Made by a program: the position numbers and the translations under genes. From JANQIO01 sp965229625 (GTDB lineage Bacteria; Pseudomonadota; Gammaproteobacteria; Pseudomonadales; Halieaceae): a DNA stretch of 64,000 bases. The stretch spans positions 868,001 through 932,000 of the forward strand of contig CBDDJJ010000002.1 of assembly GCA_965229625.1 (NCBI GenBank), read 5' to 3'. The notes below the pieces were generated by a model. It was not told the origin of the DNA. It saw only the letters and a program-made list of their open reading frames with translations, and ran no database searches. The stretch's first letter is position 1, and each line of letters begins with the position of its first letter. Shown in pieces: positions 1 to 8,276 of the stretch.

Positions 1-47
1 AGTGCCGCTGGCAGAGCAATACCTCGCTGTTTCAAGGCTTTTTTCAT
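1..47 (-). CDS. Possible start of a minus-strand gene cut by the window edge
   Basis: Reading the minus strand from an ATG at position 47 gives an open frame beginning MKKALKQRGIALPAA that runs off the left end. Only about 15 codons are visible and there is no clear ribosome binding site, so this may be chance. It would be divergent from the NnrU-like gene. No function can be given. Confidence 0.2.
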   Translation of the reverse strand, partial: MKKALKQRGIALPAA

Positions 48-150
48 CGATGCGCAACCCTACGCCATTAGCATGGCAGGTTCCAGCATTTACAGGGGCC
101 TAAACGCGACATAACCTGATACAAGTCATAAGAATATAGAGGATAAAGCT

Positions 151-717
151 ATGGGCATGCTGATCGCAGGAGTGCTGTTGTGGAGTGCGCTTCACCTGGT
201 CCCGGTTATCGGCCGAGGGCCGCGACAGGTTGCCATCGAAAAGCTCGGCGAAGGCGGCTACAAGGGCGTTTTCTCGCTGTTGATGCTGGGCGCCATCGCG
301 CTGATGGTGTTTGGCTGGCGCAGTAGCCTGCCGCGCTCTATCTACATCCCCAACGATACAATGCACATGGCCGGTCTGGTACTGGTCGTTATCGGCTTTA
401 TCTTTATGGCCGCCGCCAATCGACCGAGCCGCTTCGGCCGCCTGGTGCGCCACCCCCAGCTAACCGGTGTATTCCTGTGGGCCATCGCGCACCTGCTGAC
501 CAATGGCGACAGCCGCTCGCTGGTGTTGTTCGGCGGCCTGGCCGCCTGGTGCATCATCATGATTCCGCTCATCAACCAACGTGACGGCCCATGGACCAGG
601 CCCGAGGCGCCCCCCTGGGTGCGGGAGATTGTCGGCGTGGTTATCGCACTGGTGGTGGTAGGGATCGTGGCCGCCATCCACCCCTGGATCGCCGGCGTGC
701 CGGCTGTTGTCTGGTAG
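151..717 (+). CDS. NnrU family integral membrane protein
   Basis: This 188-residue protein is almost entirely hydrophobic, with about five membrane segments (roughly residues 1-20, 38-56, 70-88, 105-125 and 163-183). The pattern of conserved His and Arg (HxxP near residue 14, RHPQLTG near residue 107) is typical of the NnrU family. The family was named for a role in nitrite/nitric oxide reductase expression and is distantly related to the plant 15-cis-zeta-carotene isomerase Z-ISO. No denitrification genes are nearby, so a nitrogen role is not supported; an isomerase-like haem-membrane role is possible. The start is supported by an AGAGGA box about 8 bases upstream. It appears to be a single-gene unit. 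Confidence 0.8.
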   Translation: MGMLIAGVLLWSALHLVPVIGRGPRQVAIEKLGEGGYKGVFSLLMLGAIALMVFGWRSSLPRSIYIPNDTMHMAGLVLVVIGFIFMAAANRPSRFGRLVRHPQLTGVFLWAIAHLLTNGDSRSLVLFGGLAAWCIIMIPLINQRDGPWTRPEAPPWVREIVGVVIALVVVGIVAAIHPWIAGVPAVVW

Positions 718-837
718 CCGTCTCGGGTAATACGAGACTTCACACCACCGGAAATAAACCCGTCGAAAGCTGTCGCGGTTAGCGTCAAGCACCTGGCATG
801 GACGCTCTAGGTGGCTATATTCACTACACTCTTTCGA

Positions 838-899
838 TATAATGGTGATTACTTGCCTTATATATCCAAATTTTTGGAGTATTTGGCATGGAATACTCC
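838..899 (+). promoter_or_regulatory. leuA leader: -10-like TATAAT and inverted repeat
   Basis: TATAAT lies at 838-843. Downstream, GGAGTATT (876-883) and AATACTCC (892-899) form a perfect 8-bp inverted repeat with an 8-base loop. It ends about 50 bases before the leuA start. It could be an operator or a leader hairpin. No good -35 is seen and no leucine-rich leader peptide is present. Confidence 0.4.
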
Positions 900-950
900 C
901 AATGGCGCTCTATACTACCCGCCTGACCACAAACTGACTGGACTCAAACC

Positions 951-2618
951 ATGAGCCGCTTCGACTATCGCAAGTACCCGGCCTACCAACCGGTCCGGAT
1001 GACCTCCCGCCGCTGGCCGGATGCCACAATCACTGCCGCCCCTCGCTGGTGCAGTGTCGACCTGCGCGATGGCAACCAGGCCCTGATCGAACCCATGACC
1101 GCGTCCCAGAAGTCGCGCCTTTACGACCAACTGGTCAGGGTGGGCTTCAAGGAAATCGAAGTCGGCTTTCCGTCTGCCTCCAGCCACGACTACCAGTTTG
1201 TGCGCGACCTGATCGAAAACGACCGGGTACCGGAAGACGTGACCCTGCAGGTACTCACCCAGGCGCGCCCGGAATTGATCGAGAAGACCTTCCAGGCGCT
1301 CAAAGGCGCCAGGCGCGCCATTCTCCATGTCTATAACTCCACCTCGACGGTCCAGCGCGAGAAAGTCTTCAAGATGGACCGTGCCGGCATCATCGAGATC
1401 GCGGTCAACGGCGCTCGTATGGTGAAGGCGTACGCCGCGAAGTATCCCGAGACCGACTGGACCTTCCAGTACTCACCGGAGAGCTTCACCGGCACCGAGA
1501 TCGACTACGCGGTGGAGGTGTGTAACGCCGTCATCGACGTCTGGCAGCCCACCCCGGACAACAAGTGCATCATCAACCTGCCCGCCACGGTGGAGATGAG
1601 CACTCCCAATGTTTATGCAGACCAGATCGAGTACTTCTGCGATCGGGTCAACAGCCGCGATGCCATTATCGTGTCCACCCATACCCACAACGATCGCGGC
1701 TGCGCCGTGGCTGCCAGTGAACTGGCCATCATGGCCGGCGCTGACCGGGTCGAGGGCACGCTGTTCGGAAACGGTGAGCGCACCGGCAACATGGACATTC
1801 TCACCATGGCCATGAACCTCTACAGCCATGGCATAGATCCCGAGCTCAACTTCGAGCACATGGACCAGATTATCCAGACCTACAAGGACTGCACCCAAAT
1901 GCCTGTTCACCCGCGACATCCCTACGCGGGCGAACTGGTCTTCACGGCATTTTCCGGCAGCCACCAGGATGCCATCAAGAAGTGCCTGGACTCGCGCAAT
2001 GACGATGAACCGTGGGAGGTGGCTTACCTGCCTATCGACCCCGCTGACATCGGCCGCTCCTACCAGGAGGTGGTGCGCATCAACAGCCAGTCCGGCAAAG
2101 GCGGTATCGCCTACGTGCTGGACAGGGATTACGGCCTGCAACTGCCACGCTGGCTGCAGATCGATTTCTCCGCCGCCGTACAAAGGCATGCGGAGCGCAT
2201 CGAAACTGAAGTGGCGCCGGAAGACATCTGGGACCTGTTCCAGGCCACCTATTTTGACGCCGGCCCCTGGCGGCTCGGCAACTACCAGGTCAGCCGTGAA
2301 GACGGCGTCGACAAGCTGCAAGCCGACCTGATCAAGGACGGCATCAGCCATGCCCTCAGCGGCACCGGCAGCGGCGTGGTGGAAAGTTTCGTCAGCGGCA
2401 TGGAGGGCTTTATCGGCAAGCCCATCGTGCTGGTGGAGTACTCAGAGCACGCGCTGAGCCACTCGGCTGACGCAGAAGCCATCTGCTATATCCAGCTCAA
2501 TATCGATGGCCAGCGGGTGTGCGGCGTGGGTTGCTCCGGCGACATTATCCAGGCCAGCCTGGACGGCATCCTCGGTGCCATCAATACGGCGGTAAAAAGC
2601 CAGGTCGCTGCGGCCTGA
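951..2618 (+). CDS. leuA: 2-isopropylmalate synthase
   Basis: This enzyme condenses acetyl-CoA with 2-oxoisovalerate, the first committed step of leucine synthesis, in the cytoplasm. The 555-residue length and the N-terminus (YRKYP..., then VDLRDGNQA at residues 36-44) fit the longer type-2 LeuA seen in many gammaproteobacteria and actinobacteria. The metal-binding HTHND motif is at 244-248. The TIM barrel is followed by a C-terminal regulatory (LeuA allosteric/dimer) domain ending near residue 553. Leucine feedback inhibition is expected from the family. No other leu genes are adjacent. The gene stands alone and is followed by an unusual 14-bp tandem repeat. Confidence 0.97.
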   Translation: MSRFDYRKYPAYQPVRMTSRRWPDATITAAPRWCSVDLRDGNQALIEPMTASQKSRLYDQLVRVGFKEIEVGFPSASSHDYQFVRDLIENDRVPEDVTLQVLTQARPELIEKTFQALKGARRAILHVYNSTSTVQREKVFKMDRAGIIEIAVNGARMVKAYAAKYPETDWTFQYSPESFTGTEIDYAVEVCNAVIDVWQPTPDNKCIINLPATVEMSTPNVYADQIEYFCDRVNSRDAIIVSTHTHNDRGCAVAASELAIMAGADRVEGTLFGNGERTGNMDILTMAMNLYSHGIDPELNFEHMDQIIQTYKDCTQMPVHPRHPYAGELVFTAFSGSHQDAIKKCLDSRNDDEPWEVAYLPIDPADIGRSYQEVVRINSQSGKGGIAYVLDRDYGLQLPRWLQIDFSAAVQRHAERIETEVAPEDIWDLFQATYFDAGPWRLGNYQVSREDGVDKLQADLIKDGISHALSGTGSGVVESFVSGMEGFIGKPIVLVEYSEHALSHSADAEAICYIQLNIDGQRVCGVGCSGDIIQASLDGILGAINTAVKSQVAAA

Positions 2619-2631
2619 TCGTTTCTGGGTG

Positions 2632-2701
2632 GGGGCGCCCGGCCAGGGGTGCCCGACCAGGGGCACCCGGTCAGGGGCGCCCGACCAGGGGCGCCCGCCA
2701 C
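2632..2701 (+). repeat. Five tandem 14-bp G/C-rich repeats behind leuA
   Basis: Five head-to-tail units of 14 bases start at 2632, 2646, 2660, 2674 and 2688, each of the form GGGGNNCCCGNCCA. The cores are GGGCGCCC, GGGTGCCC and GGGCACCC. The second and third cores are reverse complements, so neighbouring units can pair. They begin 13 bases after the leuA stop. There is no T-tract, so this is not a classical terminator. Confidence 0.85.
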
Positions 2702-2877
2702 GAAATCCCCCGGAATGTGCGCCAGCTCACGCGTTCCGGGCCGGCGTGCAAACTTTTAACACTCCCGATAGGCAATATTTACCTAAACTCCTGCGCCATC
2801 CTCCCTAGAATATCAATAACCCTACGAAACACCGGGAAAGGCCCGGCTCGTAGCCAGCACCAGATATCGAGGAAGTC

Positions 2878-3078
2878 ATGGAACAGGGAAACAACGGGGC
2901 CCGCAAGGAAAAGCGTGCCACCTTCGCAGAAGTCATCGGGAGCATTCGTTTCGGTAAGGGCCAGTCAGCCAATGCAGGTACGCATTGGCCAGAGCCCGGC
3001 TTCGCGGTCAACCAGTCGCAGCACAACGGTATCGCTGCACCGGACGACTACAAGCAGCTGGTTCGTTCCAGCAACTGA
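2878..3078 (+). CDS. Small hypothetical protein, 66 residues
   Basis: The frame starts with ATG behind a good GAGGAAG ribosome binding site (2869-2875). It encodes a hydrophilic 66-residue protein with no signal peptide, cysteines or membrane segment. The N-terminal third is basic (KEKRATFAEVIGSIRFGKG) and the rest is polar. I do not recognise the family. The strong binding site, the position between leuA and a convergent zinc-ribbon gene, and the GC-rich hairpin just after the stop (3085-3102) favour a real gene, but it could be chance. Confidence 0.5.
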   Translation: MEQGNNGARKEKRATFAEVIGSIRFGKGQSANAGTHWPEPGFAVNQSQHNGIAAPDDYKQLVRSSN

Positions 3079-3084
3079 TTTCTG

Positions 3085-3138
3085 ACGGCGGGGGCCCGCC
3101 GTAACCGGGCCTCATCTCTCCGGGGCATTCACTGCCCC
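3085..3138. terminator. Paired GC-rich hairpins between convergent genes
   Basis: ACGGCGGG (3085-3092) pairs with CCCGCCGT (3095-3102), and GGGGCA (3122-3127) pairs with TGCCCC (3133-3138). They lie between the 66-residue gene and the convergent zinc-ribbon gene. There is no T-run, so intrinsic termination is uncertain. Confidence 0.4.
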
Positions 3139-3158
3139 GACCACCACCTCTATGCTAC

Positions 3159-3566
3159 TTAGCCGCGGCGCCTGCCTCGCAGCAAGCTCTTGATCTTGTC
3201 CATGAAGGTCTCGTATTTGAGGTCGCTGAACTCCCCTGCATCCAGAAAGATACGATCACAGGTCGGGCACACTTCCAACCAGATATGGGTCTGTACCGGG
3301 TCCGTTACCTTGTCCATGCAGGTGTGGCAGATCGGACACTCGATATCCTCGATCTTGTCGTATTCCTTGCCCACGTTCGGGTGGCCTATGTCGAGAAAGG
3401 CTTCCACCATCCACTCCGAACGCATTGCGTTCAGCACTTCGGGTTCCACCAGCAGCCCATAGCACTGGGTGCAACGCTCGAGGGAGATCTTTGGCCCGTA
3501 CAACTTGGTTTCCATAGCGCCACCGCATTTCGGGCATTCGAGGGAGTTGGCTGTATTGTCGTCCAT
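3159..3566 (-). CDS. TFIIB-type zinc-ribbon protein
   Basis: This 135-residue soluble protein has two zinc-ribbon knuckle pairs: C11-x2-C14 with C32-x2-C35, and C77-x2-C80 with C100-x2-C103 (C83 is an extra cysteine). The spacing, and the segment around FLDAGEFSDLKY at about 107-118, match the zf-TFIIB family, whose members carry the DAGEL-like motif after the last Cys pair. The tail is very basic (RGRRRG), suggesting nucleic acid contact. Function is unknown in bacteria. It is transcribed alone, convergent with the upstream small gene. Confidence 0.8.
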   Translation of the reverse strand: MDDNTANSLECPKCGGAMETKLYGPKISLERCTQCYGLLVEPEVLNAMRSEWMVEAFLDIGHPNVGKEYDKIEDIECPICHTCMDKVTDPVQTHIWLEVCPTCDRIFLDAGEFSDLKYETFMDKIKSLLRGRRRG

Positions 3567-3746
3567 GCTTGTCTCGGGTTCTCGGCTTGTGCCTGGCGTC
3601 TGGCAGTGGCTCTAGCCTAGCGGATGCGCACCAAAAGGCCAGCCATGCTGCCCATTCGTACAGAAAGCCGCCCACTCATACAGCCAGCGCATCCAGCGGC
3701 CTGCAGCGCCGGTAAGCTCAGTATCGAATTCAGCGGAGAACGCAAG

Positions 3747-4475
3747 ATGAGCTTACTGATTCTAGTGATTACCCGTCGCCGGTCGCGCCTTGCAGCCACC
3801 CTCGCGGTACTGTTGCTCACCGGCTGCGCCCATGGCCCGAAAACCAGCGATCCCTTCGAGGCGACCAACCGCCGCGTTTTCGCCTTCAACGAGCGCGTGG
3901 ACGCAAGCGTTCTGGCACCCATCGCACGCGGTTATCGACGCCTGGTCCCCGGACCGGTCAGGCGCGGAGTGAGCAACGTGTTTGCGAACCTGCGCGACCT
4001 GGGCGGTTTCGTGAACGCCGGCCTACAGGGAAATCTCCCGGGCGCCGCGAGCAATGGAGGCCGTGTCGCCATCAATTCCACTGTGGGCGTATTTGGCCTG
4101 TTCGACGTGGCATCTCGCGTTGGACTTGAAGGCTACCGCACCGATTTCGGCCATACCCTGGCCAGCTGGGGCGTCGATCGCGGCCCCTACCTGGTGCTAC
4201 CACTGCTTGGCCCGGCCACGGCGCGCAGTGGTGCAGGGACCCTTGTCGATCTCGGCATGCAACAGCAGTGGCCCCTGCCGGGTGGACTGGGCATCACCGC
4301 AGCGGAAGCCGTGGACACCCGCGCCGCCCTGCTCGCAGCGGACGCCATGGTCACCGGTGACCGCTACCTGTTCGTGCGCGAAGCCTACCTGCAATACCGT
4401 GCCGGCCTGGTCGGGGAAGCACCAGCCAGTGATGGCTTCGTGGAGGACGACGGCAGCTACGACTGGGGCGACTAG
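3747..4475 (+). CDS. mlaA: MlaA (VacJ) outer-membrane lipoprotein
   Basis: MlaA removes misplaced phospholipids from the outer leaflet of the outer membrane and hands them to MlaC. The ATG at 3747 is chosen because it has a GGAGAA ribosome binding site and gives a proper lipoprotein signal with lipobox LLTGC (Cys27); an open frame extends further upstream but lacks this. After the Cys comes the family signature DPFEATNRRVFAFNE, followed by the hydrophobic MlaA core. The length of 242 residues is normal. The other mla genes are not in the window, which is usual, since mlaA is generally unlinked. Confidence 0.93.
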   Translation: MSLLILVITRRRSRLAATLAVLLLTGCAHGPKTSDPFEATNRRVFAFNERVDASVLAPIARGYRRLVPGPVRRGVSNVFANLRDLGGFVNAGLQGNLPGAASNGGRVAINSTVGVFGLFDVASRVGLEGYRTDFGHTLASWGVDRGPYLVLPLLGPATARSGAGTLVDLGMQQQWPLPGGLGITAAEAVDTRAALLAADAMVTGDRYLFVREAYLQYRAGLVGEAPASDGFVEDDGSYDWGD

Positions 4476-4483
4476 CCGCGACG

Positions 4484-4502
4484 CAGGCGTGCAACCCGCC
4501 TG
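4484..4502. promoter_or_regulatory. Small hairpin between mlaA and cmoA
   Basis: CAGGCG (4484-4489) and CGCCTG (4497-4502) form a 6-bp stem with a 7-base loop directly after mlaA. A possible extended -10 (TGCTAACAT) follows at 4502-4510, ahead of cmoA. Confidence 0.3.
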
Positions 4503-4542
4503 TGCTAACATCCGCGCCTCTCAGCTTTGTACAGGCGCGACC

Positions 4543-5286
4543 GTGAGCAAAGACGACATCTACGCCAACCCCATCGACGAGCTACCGGCGTTTCGCTTCG
4601 ATGACGAGGTGGTGCGCGTCTTCCCCGACATGATCAAGCGCTCGGTGCCTGGCTACAGCACCATCATTGCCATGACTGGCCTGCTGGCAGGTCGCTATGC
4701 CAGGCCAGGCACCACATGCTACGACCTGGGCTGCTCGCTGGGCGCTTCCACCCTGGCCATGCGCCAGCAGGTCCGCGGCGAAGGCTGCCGGATTGTCGGT
4801 GTCGATAACTCCAGTGCCATGATCGAACGCTGCAATAGTGTGATCGATACCGACAGCCACGAGCTTCCCGTCGAACTGGCCTGCGCTGATATCGAAGACA
4901 TCGACATCGAAAACGCTTCCGTGGTCGTGCTCAACTTCACGCTGCAGTTCATTGCGCTGGAGCGGCGCAGCGCACTGATGCAGCGTATCTTTGACGGACT
5001 GCAGCCCGGCGGCATCCTGGTCCTGTCGGAGAAGGTGTTGTTCGCCGACCCCCATCTCAATGCCCTGAACATCGAGCTGCACCACGACTTCAAGCGCGCC
5101 AACGGCTATTCCGACCTGGAAATTGCCCAGAAGCGCCAGGCGCTGGAAAACGTGCTGGTACCGGAAACCCTGGATGAACACCGGGAGCGACTGGCCGCCG
5201 TGGGCTTCAGCAGTTGCGACGTCTGGTTCCAGTGTTTCAACTTTGCGTCCCTGGTGGCCCTGAAAGCACCCGATTCCGATGATTGA
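4543..5286 (+). CDS. cmoA: Carboxy-S-adenosyl-L-methionine synthase
   Basis: CmoA converts SAM and prephenate to carboxy-SAM, the donor used by CmoB to make 5-oxyacetyluridine at the tRNA wobble position 34. The GTG start at 4543 gives 247 residues, the usual size. The N-terminus SKDDIYANP and the segment FDDEVVRVFPDMIKRSVPGY are characteristic. The SAM-binding loop DLGCSLGAST is near residues 64-73. The stop overlaps the cmoB start by 8 bases, implying translational coupling. Confidence 0.95.
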   Translation: MSKDDIYANPIDELPAFRFDDEVVRVFPDMIKRSVPGYSTIIAMTGLLAGRYARPGTTCYDLGCSLGASTLAMRQQVRGEGCRIVGVDNSSAMIERCNSVIDTDSHELPVELACADIEDIDIENASVVVLNFTLQFIALERRSALMQRIFDGLQPGGILVLSEKVLFADPHLNALNIELHHDFKRANGYSDLEIAQKRQALENVLVPETLDEHRERLAAVGFSSCDVWFQCFNFASLVALKAPDSDD

Positions 5287-6250
5287 CTTCAGCCCGCTGG
5301 TCCGACGCTGGCAGGATTCCGAGCTGGCGCCCTGGGCGGCCACGCTGCTGGACGACATCGGCGAGCAGTTTCATGCCGAGCGCTACGGCGACCTGCCACG
5401 CTGGCAAAACGCGCTGGCATCGCTGCCCGATGCAAACGCCTCGCGCATAGACCTGGCGTCCGACTGTGTCACCGTGGGCGCGGCTGATGACCTCAGCCCC
5501 ACGGCTCGCACTGAGCTGGAAGCCGCGCTGCGTGACCTGCACCCCTGGCGCAAGGGGCCCTTCGAACTGTTTGGTGTGCACATCGACACCGAATGGCGCT
5601 CCGACTGGAAGTGGCAGCGGGTGACGCCGGCGCTGGACGACCTCGCCGGGCGCCGGGTGCTGGATGTAGGCTGCGGCAGCGGCTACCACTGCTGGCGCAT
5701 GCTGGGCGCCGGCGCCTCCGAAGTGATCGGCATCGACCCCACGCCGCTGTTTGTCCTGCAGTTCCAGGCCCTGCAGAAGTACATCCGGCGCAACGAGGCC
5801 TGGGTACTGCCGCTGGGTATCGAACAGCTTCCGCCGGGACTTGCGGCCTTCGACACCGTGTTTTCCATGGGCGTGCTGTACCACCGCCGCTCACCGATCG
5901 AACACCTGATGGAATTGCGCGATACCCTGCGTCCCGGTGGGCAACTGGTACTGGAAACCCTGGTCGTCGAGGGCGACGCCAACACCTGCCTGGTGCCCTC
6001 GGGCCGCTATGCCCGCATGGGCAACGTCTGGTTCCTGCCCAGCACCGATATGCTGCTGCTCTGGCTCAACAAGCTGGGCTTCAGGCAGCCCACGCTGGTT
6101 GACGTGAACGTCACCTCGACAGACGAACAGCGCAGCACCGACTGGATGAGCTTCCACTCACTGGCCAATTTCCTCGATCCCGAAGATTTCACCCGTACCA
6201 TCGAGGGCTACCCCGCCCCACGGCGCGCTATTGTCACTGCCCGCAAATGA
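5279..6250 (+). CDS. cmoB: tRNA U34 carboxymethyltransferase
   Basis: CmoB transfers the carboxymethyl group from carboxy-SAM to 5-hydroxyuridine 34 of tRNAs, completing cmo5U synthesis and widening wobble decoding. The 323-residue protein has the CmoB-specific N-terminal region, then a class I methyltransferase fold with VLDVGCGSGYH near residues 126-137 and VFSMGVLYHRRSP near 197-209, both strongly family-typical. The gene overlaps cmoA by 8 bases and ends just before a convergent azoreductase gene. Confidence 0.96.
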   Translation: MIDFSPLVRRWQDSELAPWAATLLDDIGEQFHAERYGDLPRWQNALASLPDANASRIDLASDCVTVGAADDLSPTARTELEAALRDLHPWRKGPFELFGVHIDTEWRSDWKWQRVTPALDDLAGRRVLDVGCGSGYHCWRMLGAGASEVIGIDPTPLFVLQFQALQKYIRRNEAWVLPLGIEQLPPGLAAFDTVFSMGVLYHRRSPIEHLMELRDTLRPGGQLVLETLVVEGDANTCLVPSGRYARMGNVWFLPSTDMLLLWLNKLGFRQPTLVDVNVTSTDEQRSTDWMSFHSLANFLDPEDFTRTIEGYPAPRRAIVTARK

Positions 6251-6257
6251 GGAACAC

Positions 6258-6914
6258 TCAAGCCGCTTCGACGCAAACACCCTGCAGGCGCTTCACCAGT
6301 GTGGGGATAGCATTGAAGGCCTCGCGTTTCGACGCGTGATGGCGGTCGTCACCGAACTCCTGGTACTCGATGGCCAGGAAATCAAAGCTTTCCGCACCGA
6401 GGTAGCGGGAGCAGGTTTGAATATGGGGCACCAGATGGTTATGTGCCGCGTTCTGGCCGCCGGGCTCGAAGCCAAATTCCCCCCAGGACGCCAGCACCAC
6501 AACTTGCTTGTTGGACAGCAAAGGTTCCAACGGCTTGTCGCCGCGGGCGAGATCAAAACTGAAGGTGCGGTCGATGCGAATGATCTGGTCAAACCAGGCC
6601 TTCAGCGCCGCGGGCATGCCGTAGTTGTACATGGGGGCACCGATAAGTATCAGGTCCGCTGCTTCGACCTCGTCGATCAGCTCATCGGATAGGGCGAGCA
6701 AATCGCGCTGCTCGCTACTGCGACTCGTCCCTGCGAAGGCGGCGGCAATCCAGTCCTCAGTTACCGCTGGCGGAGGCAATGCACCCACGTCACGGCGTGT
6801 GATCACTGCATCTTGGTCCCGGTACAGCCACTGGGCCACAAATGCATCTGTAAGCTGGCGGGTCAGGGAACGCCCCTGGCGGGCGCTGGCGTCGATTTTG
6901 AGCAGATGGCTCAT
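6258..6914 (-). CDS. FMN-dependent NADH:quinone/azo reductase
   Basis: This 218-residue flavodoxin-fold protein has the AzoR-family layout: an N-terminal DASARQGRS phosphate loop for FMN, the PMYNYGMPAALKAWFDQIIR segment (about residues 95-114) that lines the flavin, and SWGEFGFEPGG further on. Such enzymes reduce quinones and azo compounds with two electrons from NADH, protecting against electrophile stress. The AGGAGG ribosome binding site is strong. It is divergent from a LysR regulator gene, which very likely controls it through the palindrome between them. Confidence 0.88.
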   Translation of the reverse strand: MSHLLKIDASARQGRSLTRQLTDAFVAQWLYRDQDAVITRRDVGALPPPAVTEDWIAAAFAGTSRSSEQRDLLALSDELIDEVEAADLILIGAPMYNYGMPAALKAWFDQIIRIDRTFSFDLARGDKPLEPLLSNKQVVVLASWGEFGFEPGGQNAAHNHLVPHIQTCSRYLGAESFDFLAIEYQEFGDDRHHASKREAFNAIPTLVKRLQGVCVEAA

Positions 6915-6930
6915 GGATTGTCCTCCTATC

Positions 6931-6955
6931 AGTGAATAAATAAGTTCTATTCACT
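6931..6955. promoter_or_regulatory. LysR-type operator palindrome between azoreductase and regulator
   Basis: AGTGAATA (6931-6938) and TATTCACT (6948-6955) form a perfect 8-bp inverted repeat with a 9-base spacer. It contains the T-N11-A core expected for LysR sites and sits 17 bases before the azoreductase start in the divergent intergenic region. Related TTTACTCAT sequence recurs near 7031 just ahead of the regulator. Confidence 0.6.
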
Positions 6956-7045
6956 CATCAATCGCTTGAGAGGATTATTGATGCTTGCGATGGATGATGA
7001 CAAAGGAGAAAATCCCAGCTATAAATGAATTTTACTCATCTATAG

Positions 7046-7957
7046 ATGTTCGGAAGACTACCGCCACTGCCCGCCCTGCGCGCCTTTGAGGCGGCAGCGC
7101 GGCTGGGCAGCTTCAAATCCGCCGCAGAAGAGCTGTATGTCACTCCCACTGCCATCTCCCACCAGATCCGGTCCCTGGAATCGACCCTTGGCGTAGGACT
7201 GTTTGAGCGCAAGACGCGCAGCGTGGAGTTGACCGAGGTGGGCAGGGCACTGGCACCGGCGCTGACGCGGGGATTCCTGGAAATCCGATTTGCCCTGGAA
7301 AATGCGCTCGAGCAAGTGTCGGTCATCAATCTGTCCACAACACCAGCATTTGCGACATTGCGGTTGGTGCCGGAGCTGCCGAGGTTTTATGAACTGGAAC
7401 CGGATATCCGGGTAAAAATCGACACCAGCACGCAACTGGTGGACCTGTATCGCGATCGGGGCACGGACCTGGTCATTCGCTACAGCGTCGACCCCCCGGA
7501 GGGGCTGGCCAATGTCCCGCTAATGACCGAGCAATTTATTGCGATGGCAGCCCCAGCCCTCGCCGGGACGGATCTCACAGGTGACGGAACGCTACTGGAA
7601 ACCCGCTGGCAGCAGCCGGTGCTGGGTGGGGTAAGCTGGAGCGACTGGTTTGAAGCCGCAGGCCTGGCGGCACCCGACGAGAGACGTCTCGTCACCTTCG
7701 AAGAAGAACTCTACGTGTTGCAGGCCGCCATTGCCGGTCGTGGTGTGGTGCTGGCCAGTTCCGCACTGGCGGCGGACTTCATTGCCAGAGGGTTGTTACA
7801 ACCGGTCAGAGACGACGTCGTCCTGCCCGGGGCCAGTTACAGAGCGCTAGCCTTGCCGAGAACAGTGGCCAATCGCAAGATCCAAACATTCCTGGACTGG
7901 CTGAAGCTCACCTTCGGCAGCACGCCAGACCCACAGCAAACTAACCCCCTGGGCTAG
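7046..7957 (+). CDS. LysR-family transcriptional regulator (GcvA-like)
   Basis: The 303-residue protein has an N-terminal winged HTH (LPALRAFEAAARLGSFKSAA, about residues 7-26, then ISHQIRSLE) and a C-terminal periplasmic-binding-like effector domain. The PPLPALRAFEAAAR start is typical of the GcvA/AmpR subgroup. Its effector is unknown. Because it faces the azoreductase gene across a 130-bp intergenic region with a palindrome, control of that gene is the obvious hypothesis. It is followed by a lon gene fragment rather than a normal gene. Confidence 0.9.
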   Translation: MFGRLPPLPALRAFEAAARLGSFKSAAEELYVTPTAISHQIRSLESTLGVGLFERKTRSVELTEVGRALAPALTRGFLEIRFALENALEQVSVINLSTTPAFATLRLVPELPRFYELEPDIRVKIDTSTQLVDLYRDRGTDLVIRYSVDPPEGLANVPLMTEQFIAMAAPALAGTDLTGDGTLLETRWQQPVLGGVSWSDWFEAAGLAAPDERRLVTFEEELYVLQAAIAGRGVVLASSALAADFIARGLLQPVRDDVVLPGASYRALALPRTVANRKIQTFLDWLKLTFGSTPDPQQTNPLG

Positions 7958-7965
7958 TGTACCGA

Positions 7966-8135
7966 TCAGTCGTCCAGGTGATCGTCGAACACGAAGTGGA
8001 GCACATCCCGGTCGGTGCGCGCGAAGTGCACGTTAATATCCTCGCGCAGGTGATCCGGTAGTTGCTCAAAGTTCTTCTTGTTGGCCGCCGGCAGGATCAG
8101 CTCGATGACATTGACTGGGCGGGCGGTAATCACCT
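7966..8135 (-). pseudogene. Decayed copy of the lon 3' end
   Basis: Read on the minus strand this encodes a C-terminal Lon fragment (NVIELILPAANKK..., ending HFVFDDHLDD and a stop). Bases 7970-8135 align without gaps to 10818-10983, the 3' end of the intact lon; I count 16 mismatches in 166 positions. Similarity stops abruptly at 8135, where the Lon catalytic-Lys region should begin. The upstream part of lon is absent, so it is a pseudogene remnant. It fills most of the 319-bp gap between the LysR gene and the repeat lipoprotein, and forms a direct repeat around that gene. Confidence 0.88.
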
Positions 8136-8165
8136 GCCCTCCCGGTTCCGCAACCTGTTTTCCAT

Positions 8166-8193
8166 TCGACAGTTACGCTAGCTGTTCTATACT
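8166..8193 (+). promoter_or_regulatory. Candidate promoter of the repeat lipoprotein
   Basis: TCGACA (8166-8171) and TATACT (8188-8193), 16 bases apart, resemble a sigma-70 promoter. They lie about 85 bases before the start codon and just outside the lon remnant. Confidence 0.45.
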
Positions 8194-8276
8194 TTTTCCG
8201 CGAAGCCAAACGACCGATGCGCACACTCGCGCCCGGGCCGTCGCCGGGCTCGACCTGCCATCGCAGGAGGGGCGGT

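Noticed and set aside
842..937. Short frame upstream of leuA as a leucine attenuator peptide
   Set aside because: It reads about 31 codons but has no run of leucine codons and no ribosome binding site, so it does not look like a leader peptide.
1473..2351. Long minus-strand frame opposite leuA
   Set aside because: A shadow of codon bias in a GC-rich gene; leuA is a strong match on the plus strand.
8154..8171. CTGT...ACAG sequence ahead of the repeat lipoprotein as a LexA box
   Set aside because: The spacer is 10 bases rather than 8, so it does not fit the LexA operator.
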